Positions 8,077-14,963 of a stretch of DNA of 17,667 bases are shown here, piece by piece. A program made the translations under genes and the position numbers. The stretch is from Pseudomonadota bacterium. Lineage in GTDB: Bacteria > Pseudomonadota > Alphaproteobacteria > Rhizobiales > Rhizobiaceae. The notes under the pieces are model-generated. The model was not told where the DNA came from. It ran no database searches and saw nothing but the letters and a program-made list of their open reading frames with translations. The stretch covers positions 1-17,667 of the forward strand of contig JAEWDP010000179.1 in assembly GCA_023390055.1 (NCBI GenBank). The letters are read 5' to 3'. Each line of letters opens with the position of its first letter. The first letter of the stretch is position 1.

Positions 8077-8274
8077 ATGCAAAAGCAAGTCATAGAATAT
8101 GGGGGTGAACCCGTTGGCATCGTTGTCCCTGACAACGACAGGCTCAAATTTATTGCAGTCAAATTCCATGTAATAGACTTGGACGAACATCGCTTCGGCT
8201 CAGCCGATGAAGTTCGCTTGGCTATCCGCGATCTTGTCCATGCGCGCAATGCCGACACCGCCGCACATGCATGA
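8077..8274 (+). CDS. Conserved-looking small hypothetical protein (65 aa)
   Basis: A 65-residue soluble protein of unknown function. The frame is open for 87 bases upstream, but the ATG at 8077 has AGAGGA eight bases before it and the protein-like composition starts there. The sequence begins MQKQVIEYGGEPVGIVVPD, continues with KFIAVKFHVIDLDEHRF and ends in a charged helix SADEVRLAIRDLVHAR. The pattern of a short beta-rich part (own sequence, 'G.P.GIVVP') followed by a DEVR.AIR helix recalls small uncharacterised proteins common in rhizobia. That is memory, not a search result. No catalytic motif is visible. It lies downstream of the 30-codon ORF and may share its transcript. Confidence 0.65.
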   Translation: MQKQVIEYGGEPVGIVVPDNDRLKFIAVKFHVIDLDEHRFGSADEVRLAIRDLVHARNADTAAHA

Positions 8275-8496
8275 TCCCGCTCAACGAACTGCCAGTCTGA
8301 AGGCGAGAGCCACCTCGTGTGCAACTTGTTCTTATAGATCCATCTTTACGGGCCGGGAGGATAAAACCATCGCAACACTGAGGTCCCTGCAAAATTAGGT
8401 TGAAAGTCAGGTTGCTCTCAGCCGCGCGACCGCCTCCAGTCCCCTGGGATCCGGCCTTAGGATCGCTCAGTAGTTCCAGAACAAAGAGATGGCAGC

Positions 8497-8733
8497 TCAG
8501 AAAGCGGTAAATGTTAGGGTCGTCAACGACCGCTCAATCCCTGGAATACAGGCAATTTTCTCGTTTACAAATCGCCCGACCTCGTCGCCTTCCTTTATGT
8601 AGATCTTCAGAAGTAGATCCCAGTCACCACTTGTCGAATAAAGTTCGGAGACCAACTCGGTCTTGTAGATGGTGTCTGCCACCTCATAAGTCATACCCGG
8701 TTTGCATCGAAGCTGAACAAATATCGGTTTCAT
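8497..8733 (-). CDS. Stand-alone Lrp/AsnC ligand-binding (RAM) domain protein
   Basis: A 78-residue protein that is only the C-terminal effector-binding and oligomerisation domain of Lrp/AsnC regulators; the DNA-binding helix-turn-helix is absent. The visible pattern is KPIFVQLRCKPG for strand 1, ADTIYKTELVSELYSTSGDWDLLLKIYI for the helix and the STSGDWD ligand loop, and a final helix and strand ending in TLTFTAF. Full Lrp is about 160 residues, but proteins of this short size are a known alphaproteobacterial group, so this is not simply a truncation. The ATG has AGGA nine bases upstream. It may bind an amino acid and act by mixing with full-length Lrp-type subunits; that is inference. A palindrome lies 23 bases before its start. 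Confidence 0.88.
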   Translation of the reverse strand: MKPIFVQLRCKPGMTYEVADTIYKTELVSELYSTSGDWDLLLKIYIKEGDEVGRFVNEKIACIPGIERSLTTLTFTAF

Positions 8734-9040
8734 TTCTCGTTTTCCTATCAGTTACCGCACGTCAAAGACGTGCCATCGCCGGCTAGACTATTGGCTGATG
8801 CCTCCGTTCCGATTTTTCCTCCTGCGCCTGCCATCGACTAACAATCCCTGGAATTTTGGTAAAGTCATATCTACGATGACCGACGGTGTTCGTTCAGGAA
8901 CCAGCTTCCCGCAAGCCTCCCACCCCTAAGCGTTTTCGGAGAGGTCCCCGGCGCAGTTGCCGCTTCGCCAATGCTTACTTTATTCATTTGAGTGGATTAG
9001 TCCTTTATGAGAACAAATGAAAAACTCTGTTTAAGTCCTA
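8734..9040. other. Intergenic region upstream of the Lrp-domain gene
   Basis: 307 bases between two minus-strand genes, holding the 5' region of the Lrp-domain gene and the 3' end of the LysR gene. The only clear structure is the palindrome at 8757-8773. No terminator for the LysR gene and no coding frame with support were seen. Confidence 0.5.
8757..8773. promoter_or_regulatory. Perfect palindrome upstream of the Lrp-domain gene
   Basis: GCACGTC-AAA-GACGTGC, a 7+3+7 perfect inverted repeat ending 23 bases before the start codon and about 10 bases before the ribosome site. Size and position suit a dimeric repressor operator or a small hairpin in the 5' leader. Confidence 0.6.
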
Positions 9041-9943
9041 TCAGCCATGACGGTCGATCAGTGCTTCCTCCACTAACCAGGCCTTGAACAATGCAAAGGG
9101 CGCGTAACTCTCTCGCTCGGCAAGATTGGCGAGGTAATACTTTCCCGTATCCCGTTCAATGGCATCCACAGCACTGACCAGGCGTCCCGATTTCAGTTCC
9201 GGACCAATCAGAAATGCCGGAAGCAATGCGGCACCCAGGCCGGATGCTGCTGCTTCCACAATCGTCATGTGCTGATCGAACAACATCCCATGAAGATTGG
9301 TAAAGGTGGTTTCTTCTGCCACAAACCAGTTTTCCCATGCATCTGGCCGGCTCTTCAGATGAAGAAGAGGGGCATTCAGCAAGTCCACAGGCCGCTGCAG
9401 TGCGTATCGCTCCCGAAATCCACCGCTACAGACAGCAATCGTTCGCTCTTCCATCAGAAACGTCAGTTCAGCTCCAGGCCAGGGTCCATTTCCGAAATGA
9501 ACTGCTGCATCGATCGAATCAAACCTGAAATCAAACGGCTCAAGTCGACTGATCAGATTGACTGCAATGCCGGGGTTGCCGTCAAGGAATCGTCCAAGCC
9601 GGGGCGTCAACCAGCGTGCACCGAACATTGGCAAGACAGCGAGATTGACAGTCCCGCCTTGAGGATTGGCTCGCAAATTGAGTGAGGCACTCGAAATACG
9701 ACGCAATGCTTCACGAATTTCACGTGCGTAACCATCACCGGCAAGTGTCAAGCGAATCGTCTGCCGCTCGCGCCTGAATAGTGAAACGTCCAGCTGTTTC
9801 TCGAGCGCCGATATCTGACGACTGACGGCACTCTGGGTGAGGCCGAGTTCCTTTGCGGCAGCTGTAACGCTGCCGGTGCGCGCAGCAGCTTCAAAAGCAG
9901 CCAGAAGTGAGAACGAAGGTAGAAAACGCCTGGGCGGCAGCAC
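9041..9943 (-). CDS. LysR-family transcriptional regulator (GcvA-like)
   Basis: A 300-residue DNA-binding regulator. The N-terminal winged helix-turn-helix covers about residues 10-65, with SVTAAAKELGLTQSAVSRQI as the recognition unit. An effector-binding domain follows from about residue 90 to 295, containing the NLAVLPMFGARWLTPRL segment typical of the GcvA group. The start is GTG: GGAGG lies six bases before it on the minus strand, and the nearby ATG is out of frame. It is divergent from the pipecolate operon with 97 bases between, and an ATTC-N7-GAAT site sits directly in front of its start. It therefore probably controls amaA-amaB and itself. The inducer may be L-pipecolate, piperideine carboxylate or lysine, but nothing in the sequence proves this. 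Confidence 0.93.
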   Translation of the reverse strand: MLPPRRFLPSFSLLAAFEAAARTGSVTAAAKELGLTQSAVSRQISALEKQLDVSLFRRERQTIRLTLAGDGYAREIREALRRISSASLNLRANPQGGTVNLAVLPMFGARWLTPRLGRFLDGNPGIAVNLISRLEPFDFRFDSIDAAVHFGNGPWPGAELTFLMEERTIAVCSGGFRERYALQRPVDLLNAPLLHLKSRPDAWENWFVAEETTFTNLHGMLFDQHMTIVEAAASGLGAALLPAFLIGPELKSGRLVSAVDAIERDTGKYYLANLAERESYAPFALFKAWLVEEALIDRHG

Positions 9944-9963
9944 GTCATTCCTCCATTGAATGA
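9944..9963. promoter_or_regulatory. Candidate LysR operator (T-N11-A dyad)
   Basis: GTCATTC (9944-9950) and GAATGAC (9957/9958 onwards to 9964) form a perfect 7-base dyad with a 7-base centre. It contains TTC-N7-GAA, which fits the T-N11-A consensus of LysR binding sites. It lies about 80 bases before the amaA start, where LysR recognition sites usually sit, and overlaps the ribosome site of the regulator gene, suiting autorepression. Confidence 0.6.
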
Positions 9964-9993
9964 CCTGTTGAGAAACTGTCGATATTCACTTTG

Positions 9994-10022
9994 TTGAGCG
10001 CACTGTAAAGTCAGATCAGAAT
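9994..10022 (+). promoter_or_regulatory. Weak candidate promoter of amaA
   Basis: TTGAGC and CAGAAT with 17 bases between them, each matching four of six consensus bases. A weak promoter of this kind fits activation by the LysR protein bound at the upstream dyad. Pattern match only. Confidence 0.3.
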
Positions 10023-10040
10023 TTATCCGGAACCTGAAAC

Positions 10041-11324
10041 ATGCTCGATAACCCGCGCTCCCACGGATTATGGGAAATAACTGCACCTCCCGCATCAATA
10101 ACACAGGCATTGCACGGGCCAACCTCCACAGATGTTGTCATTGTCGGTGGCGGATACACGGGGCTTTCAGCCGCCCTGCATCTGGCCGAAGCAGGAACGG
10201 GTGTCGTGCTTCTTGAAGCGCACGAATTCGGGTTTGGCGGTGCGGGACGCAACGTCGGCCTTGTCAATGCTGGCATGTGGGTCATGCCGGACGATTTCCC
10301 AACAGAACTTGGACCCACATACGGAGAACGGCTGCTCGAGTTGCTGGGAAATGGCCCCCACCTCGTCCGCGAACTCATTACCCGGCATGATATTACCTGC
10401 GAGTTGGAAACGAATGGCACGCTTCACTGCGCTGTTGGTGATAGTGGACTGAGAGAACTTGAGCAACGGGCAGCGCAGTGGCAACGGCGCGGTGCGCCCG
10501 TGACACTCCTTGATGCGACCCAAACCGAGCACCGGATTGGAACAGGTGTCTATGCCGGGGCACTACACGACATGCGTGCCGGCACGATACAACCCCTCGC
10601 TTATGTTCGTGGCCTCGCCGGTGCAGCACTCAAGGCCGGGGCGAAGCTTTATACGAACAGCGCCGCCATTGCCTACGAAGAGCGCGACGGCCGCAAGATC
10701 GTGCGAACGGCCGACGGCGAGGTTTCGGCAGAATGGGTAATCGTCGCAAGTGAGGCCTACAGCACCGGTCCCTGGGAGATTATTCGCAAAGAACAGGTCT
10801 ATCTACCCTATTTCAATCTCGCAACCGAGCCGCTTTCAAAGGAGCAACAACGCGCCATATTGCCCGGACGTGAAGGCTGCTGGGATACGCGTGAAGTCTT
10901 GTCCTCATTCAGAATGGACCAAGGTGGACGGCTCATTTTCGGTAGTATCGGGGCTCTTCGTGGCACTGGCAGTGCTGTCCATAAGGCGTGGGCACGGCGC
11001 TCGCTGCGGCGACTTTTCCCACAGATATCCGAAATACCATTCGAGGCAGAATGGTATGGTATGATTGGGATGACCGATAACGCTCTTCCTCGTCTACACA
11101 AATTCGCGCCAAACGTCGTGGGTTTCTGCGGCTATAACGGTCGTGGGATTTCTCCAGGCACGACATTCGGTAAGGTCCTTGCCCAACATGCCCTCGGAAA
11201 TATTGCAGATAATGATCTGCCCCTGCCGTTCACCGAACCTAAAACGCCTGCGATACGCAGGGTGAAGGAAGCTTATTACGAGTTTGGCGCACAAGTCGCC
11301 CACATCGCCGGTGAGCGGTTCTGA
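10041..11324 (+). CDS. amaA: FAD-dependent L-pipecolate oxidase (AmaA-like, DAO family)
   Basis: A 427-residue flavoprotein of the D-amino acid oxidase/glycine oxidase fold. Residues 31-60 form the nucleotide-binding unit, with GGGYTG at 36-41 and a closing glutamate in VVLLEA. Then come GGAGRNVGLVNAG and RAGTIQPLAYVRGLA, and a C-terminal FAD segment GYNGRGISPGTTFG. These segments resemble, from memory, Pseudomonas putida AmaA more than gamma-glutamylputrescine oxidase PuuB, which has GRNGGQ at the same place. The next gene is an AmaB-type dehydrogenase, the same pairing as in P. putida, so the likely reaction is L-pipecolate to piperideine-6-carboxylate. It could act on another cyclic or secondary amine. 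Ribosome site is weak (GGAA). Divergent LysR gene is the probable regulator. Confidence 0.8.
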   Translation: MLDNPRSHGLWEITAPPASITQALHGPTSTDVVIVGGGYTGLSAALHLAEAGTGVVLLEAHEFGFGGAGRNVGLVNAGMWVMPDDFPTELGPTYGERLLELLGNGPHLVRELITRHDITCELETNGTLHCAVGDSGLRELEQRAAQWQRRGAPVTLLDATQTEHRIGTGVYAGALHDMRAGTIQPLAYVRGLAGAALKAGAKLYTNSAAIAYEERDGRKIVRTADGEVSAEWVIVASEAYSTGPWEIIRKEQVYLPYFNLATEPLSKEQQRAILPGREGCWDTREVLSSFRMDQGGRLIFGSIGALRGTGSAVHKAWARRSLRRLFPQISEIPFEAEWYGMIGMTDNALPRLHKFAPNVVGFCGYNGRGISPGTTFGKVLAQHALGNIADNDLPLPFTEPKTPAIRRVKEAYYEFGAQVAHIAGERF

Positions 11325-11382
11325 TTGCAGAACTGCCACCGATCAGTACATTGACCGCAATTCAATACCCGGAAGGACTGAC

Positions 11383-12924
11383 ATGACGCTTGCCAATCTA
11401 GATCTTGCCGCCGACGTAAAAAATATTCTGAGCAACCTCGATGTAAAGCCAGACGCGTACACAGGCGGTTCCCTTTCCGTTCGCTCACCAATTACCGGAC
11501 AGGAAATCGCGAAACTGCCGGAAGTGAGCCCGACAGATGCAGCAGGCATGATCGAAAAGGCCCACGAGGCATTCCTGGAGTGGCGCCTTGTCCCTGCCCC
11601 AAAGCGCGGCGAACTGATCCGCCTTTTGGGAGAAGAGTTGCGCACAGCAAAAGATGCGCTCGGTCGTCTGGTTTCAATCGAAGTCGGCAAGATCACCTCG
11701 GAAGGTCTCGGTGAGGTCCAGGAAATGATCGACATTTGCGATTTTGCAGTTGGTCTTTCCCGACAACTGTATGGTCTGACGATTGCAACCGAACGTTCGG
11801 AGCACCGGATGATGGAGACATGGCATCCTCTAGGTGCCATCGGCATAATCTCAGCATTCAATTTTCCAGTCGCCGTATGGTCCTGGAACGCTGCTTTGGC
11901 CATTGTCTGCGGAAACGCGATTATCTGGAAGCCCTCTGAGAAAACGCCATTAACCGCCCTTGCGACCCAGGCAATCTTCGAAAGAGCACTTACCCGCTTT
12001 ATAGACGATGGCAACGTGGCTCCAAAAAACCTTTCAACTCTGCTGATCGGCAGTCGTGAGATTGGAGAGATCCTTGTCGATCACACAAGGATCCCACTTG
12101 TCTCTGCCACGGGCTCCACAGCTATGGGAAGAGCAGTAGGGCCTCGTCTGGCACAACGCTTTGCCCGCTCAATTCTGGAACTTGGCGGAAACAACGCCGC
12201 AATCGTTGGTCCAACTGCAGACCTTGATCTGACGCTTCGCGGTGTCGCCTTCGCCGCGATGGGAACGGCCGGGCAACGTTGCACGACCTTACGCCGCCTC
12301 TTCGTTCATGACAGCATCTACGACGGGATCGTGCCTCGCCTTACCACGGCCTACCAGTCAGTCACGGTCGGAAACCCGCTCGAAAATGGAAACCTGGTTG
12401 GGCCACTGATTGACAAGTCTGCTTATGATAAGATGCAGAAATCTCTGAAATCGGCAGAGGCAGCAGGTGGCAAGATCACCGGTGGTGAGAAGATCGAGCA
12501 GGACGGCGCTCCAGATGCCTATTACGTACGTCCAGCGATCGTCGAAATGCCGAAGCAGACTGGCCCCGTGAAAGAGGAAACGTTCGCACCAATCCTATAC
12601 GTCATGAGGTACAATGACTTCGAAGAGGCGCTACGTCTCCACAATGATGTGCCACAGGGTCTGTCCTCATCGATCTTCACCAATGACATGCGCGAAGCTG
12701 AGGCGTTTATGTCAGATAAGGGTTCTGATTGCGGCATAGCAAATGTCAATATCGGCCCGTCAGGCGCCGAGATTGGTGGTGCTTTCGGCGGAGAGAAGGA
12801 GACCGGAGGCGGACGCGAATCAGGTTCAGATGCTTGGAAGGCGTATATGCGTCGGGCAACAAACACGGTGAACTATGGTCGCACGCTACCACTCGCACAG
12901 GGCGTCAAGTTTGACGTCATCTGA
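11383..12924 (+). CDS. amaB: L-2-aminoadipate-6-semialdehyde dehydrogenase (AmaB, ALDH7 family)
   Basis: A 513-residue NAD(P)-dependent aldehyde dehydrogenase expected to oxidise 2-aminoadipate semialdehyde to 2-aminoadipate, the step after AmaA. The ATG at 11383 has GGAAGGA five bases before it; the frame opens 99 bases earlier but that part overlaps the amaA end and has no support. Catalytic Cys300 lies in TAGQRCTTLRR and general-base Glu266 in LELGGNN. The block EGLGEVQEMIDICDFAVGLSRQL, shortened here to EGLGEVQEMIDICDFAVG, followed by LYGLTIATER and HRMMETWHPLG is characteristic of the ALDH7/antiquitin group. The gene follows amaA by 58 bases and is read with it. Cytoplasmic; confident in family, reasonably sure of substrate. 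Confidence 0.9.
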   Translation: MTLANLDLAADVKNILSNLDVKPDAYTGGSLSVRSPITGQEIAKLPEVSPTDAAGMIEKAHEAFLEWRLVPAPKRGELIRLLGEELRTAKDALGRLVSIEVGKITSEGLGEVQEMIDICDFAVGLSRQLYGLTIATERSEHRMMETWHPLGAIGIISAFNFPVAVWSWNAALAIVCGNAIIWKPSEKTPLTALATQAIFERALTRFIDDGNVAPKNLSTLLIGSREIGEILVDHTRIPLVSATGSTAMGRAVGPRLAQRFARSILELGGNNAAIVGPTADLDLTLRGVAFAAMGTAGQRCTTLRRLFVHDSIYDGIVPRLTTAYQSVTVGNPLENGNLVGPLIDKSAYDKMQKSLKSAEAAGGKITGGEKIEQDGAPDAYYVRPAIVEMPKQTGPVKEETFAPILYVMRYNDFEEALRLHNDVPQGLSSSIFTNDMREAEAFMSDKGSDCGIANVNIGPSGAEIGGAFGGEKETGGGRESGSDAWKAYMRRATNTVNYGRTLPLAQGVKFDVI

Positions 12925-12936
12925 ACCGTGCAGCCG

Positions 12937-13929
12937 ATGCGCAACCTCCTGACCGACATTGAAGGCGTGGCCATTGGCCACGCCACCGATCTTATACTCG
13001 GTTCGGGGGTAACGGCGATCCTATTCGATAAGCCCGTCATTGCCTCGGGTTCAATACTGGGTGGCGCACCCGGAGGCCGTGATACTTCTCTGCTATCTCC
13101 TTCGATGACAGTAGAAACCGTGGATGCGTTCGTTCTGTCTGGCGGGTCTGCATTTGGCCTGGATGCTGCAGGTGGTGTACAATCCGGACTTCGTGAAGCC
13201 GGCCGGGGATTTCAGGTCGGCAATGCTCGCGTACCAATCGTACCACAAGCAATCCTGATGGATCTTCTAAACGGCGGCGATAAAGACTGGGGACTGCATT
13301 CTCCTTACCACGCCATGGGATACTCCGCATTCAAGTGCGCCGAAACGGGAGTCTTTCCTTTGGGAACTGTCGGCGCGGGAACCGGAGCGACCTCTGCAAC
13401 ATTGAAGGGCGGCATCGGTTCGGCAAGCGCAGTGACGACGGCTGGTCACGTTGTCGGCGTACTCGTTGCAACCAATGCACTCGGCTCTGTCACGATCGGC
13501 AATGGTCCGCATTTCTGGGCGGCTCCGTTCGAGATAGAAGGTGAGTTCGGCGGTCTTGGTTTGCCCGAGGTATTCGATACAAAGATGCAACTGAAGGGTG
13601 TCGATGTTACGGCAACAACCATCGGCGCCGTGGTGACCGACGCCCTACTGACAAAGGCGCAGACACACCGATTATCAATTGCGGCGCATGACGGTCTCGC
13701 CCGCGCGATCTTGCCGGCCCACCTTCCCCTAGATGGCGACACAATGTTTTCAGCGGCGACCGGTGCACGGCCTATCTCCGAACCTGTCGAGTTGATGGAG
13801 ATTCTTCATCTTGCAACTTTGGTAACCGCACGGGCGGTAGCGCGAGGGGTCTACGAGGCAAGCTCCCTGCCAATTGCCGATAGCCTACCCGCATGGCGGG
13901 ACAGGTTTGGCCAATCCATCAAAGCATAA
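12937..13929 (+). CDS. P1-family self-processing aminopeptidase/amidohydrolase (DmpA/NylC-type)
   Basis: A 330-residue hydrolase of the DmpA/NylC superfamily, whose members cut themselves into two chains and use the new N-terminal Ser or Thr as nucleophile. The start MRNLLTDIEGVAIGHATD matches the family N-terminus; a GTG nine bases earlier is the alternative. Neither has a good ribosome site, so translation may be coupled to amaB, 12 bases upstream. The expected cleavage site is at TATTIGAVVTDALL, making Thr227 the likely nucleophile. The residue before it is Ala226, where NylC-like enzymes usually have Asn. The core AFVLSGGSAFGLDAAGG is also typical. Substrates in the family range from N-terminal beta- or D-amino peptides to nylon oligomers. 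Its place in the pipecolate operon suggests an amide that releases a lysine-derived acid, which is speculation. Its 3' end overlaps cobD by 11 bases. Confidence 0.85.
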   Translation: MRNLLTDIEGVAIGHATDLILGSGVTAILFDKPVIASGSILGGAPGGRDTSLLSPSMTVETVDAFVLSGGSAFGLDAAGGVQSGLREAGRGFQVGNARVPIVPQAILMDLLNGGDKDWGLHSPYHAMGYSAFKCAETGVFPLGTVGAGTGATSATLKGGIGSASAVTTAGHVVGVLVATNALGSVTIGNGPHFWAAPFEIEGEFGGLGLPEVFDTKMQLKGVDVTATTIGAVVTDALLTKAQTHRLSIAAHDGLARAILPAHLPLDGDTMFSAATGARPISEPVELMEILHLATLVTARAVARGVYEASSLPIADSLPAWRDRFGQSIKA

Positions 13930-14950
13930 GGTTCTCCAAAGCCTGTTGCAGGCGCTCCCATTCATTTTCTCCCGGAAGTCCTATACGGAGATTTCTTGGT
14001 CGCTCATTAAACTTGCGGACAAAAATGCCACAGCGGCCAAAGGCATCAAATATTCTCGGCGCCTCAGGGTGCTGTATATAACGAAAAAGCGACGTGCCAC
14101 CTGATACAGCAATTCCTCTTGTTGCCAGCAGCATGTCCAAACGCTTCGCTTCCTCATGCAGTCTGTCGCGCATCGCCATCTTCCAGTGCCGATCCAGCAA
14201 TGCTTCATTAGCAATATGGAGGGCCGGGCCAGATATGCACCACGGTCCAAGCATGTCCTCAATGCGCGCAACCAGGCAAGGATGAGAAATGGCAAATCCC
14301 AACCGGACACCAGCCATACCAAAAAATTTACCGAACGACCTCAGCACCAGCAGCCCACCGCTACTCACTGAATCGACAACGCTATCGCCGTCAGAAACTT
14401 CCTGAAACGCCTCGTCGACGACCAGAAGCCCGCCTTTTTCCCTCATCCGTGCCGCCAGATCGAGAAGAACAGGTGTGGCAATGACACGGCCCGTTGGGTT
14501 GTTCGGATTGACAACAACCGCAAGATCCGCATCAGCAAGTGCGGCCGGGTCCGTTACTTGCCGGACATCAAATCCCAATAGAGATGCAACACGGCTGTGT
14601 TCGGCATAGGTTGGTGACAGGATTGCTGCCACGGATCGTGGCTTAATGAGGCGCGCGACGATCGGTAACAGCATCTGTGTGCCAGGTCCGACAGCAAGAT
14701 GAGTATGCGATGTTGCTCCATAAGCAAGTGCTGCCCGTCGTTTAAGCAGATCGACAGTTTCCGGTTCTGGCAGCCGTGAAAAAGCATTGGCCGGAATCGG
14801 AGAATATGGATAGGAATGCGGGTTAATTCCGGTAGACAGATCAATCCATGGCTCAGGTGCTTCTCTAAATTCAGCACGCGCTAAGGCAAGATTTCCACCG
14901 TGATTAATCGGGCCGCCTACATTAGCTCCAGTCTCAACTGCCATAGGCAA
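13919..14950 (-). CDS. cobD: Threonine-phosphate decarboxylase (cobalamin synthesis; CobC of P. denitrificans naming)
   Basis: A 343-residue PLP enzyme of the aspartate aminotransferase fold that decarboxylates L-threonine phosphate to (R)-1-amino-2-propanol phosphate, the linker of cobalamin. INHGGNLALARAEF and WIDLSTGINPHSYP near the N-terminus are family signatures. The fold motif VVVNPNNPTGR, DEAFQE and the PLP lysine Lys208 in SFGKFFGMAGVRLGF are present. Two starts compete: TTG at 14950 and ATG at 14944. A full AAGGAGGT lies five bases before the TTG but eleven before the ATG, so the TTG is favoured; the protein differs by two residues. That ribosome site lies inside the first codons of cbiB on the other strand. 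The 3' end overlaps the hydrolase gene, convergent, by 11 bases. Confidence 0.93.
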   Translation of the reverse strand: MPMAVETGANVGGPINHGGNLALARAEFREAPEPWIDLSTGINPHSYPYSPIPANAFSRLPEPETVDLLKRRAALAYGATSHTHLAVGPGTQMLLPIVARLIKPRSVAAILSPTYAEHSRVASLLGFDVRQVTDPAALADADLAVVVNPNNPTGRVIATPVLLDLAARMREKGGLLVVDEAFQEVSDGDSVVDSVSSGGLLVLRSFGKFFGMAGVRLGFAISHPCLVARIEDMLGPWCISGPALHIANEALLDRHWKMAMRDRLHEEAKRLDMLLATRGIAVSGGTSLFRYIQHPEAPRIFDAFGRCGIFVRKFNERPRNLRIGLPGENEWERLQQALENLML

Positions 14951-14963
14951 TATGTACCTCCTT
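14944..14963. promoter_or_regulatory. Shared translation-start region of cobD and cbiB
   Basis: The two divergent genes start within 1-7 bases of each other. The cobD ribosome site AAGGAGGT (minus strand, 14956-14963) is the complement of cbiB codons 2-4. The cbiB site is weak (AGGC just before ATG 14952). Promoters for each gene must therefore lie inside the coding part of the other. Confidence 0.75.

Noticed and set aside
8440..8480. GGATCC/GGATC hairpin downstream of the Lrp-domain gene
   Set aside because: Short imperfect stem with no T-tract; could easily be chance.
11284..11382. Upstream in-frame extension of amaB
   Set aside because: It overlaps the end of amaA and lacks a ribosome site, whereas ATG 11383 has GGAAGGA at good distance and begins the family-like N-terminus.
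11343..12014. A 223-codon minus-strand open frame opposite amaB
   Set aside because: Fully antisense to a clear aldehyde dehydrogenase, with Arg/Ser-rich low-information sequence and no family features.
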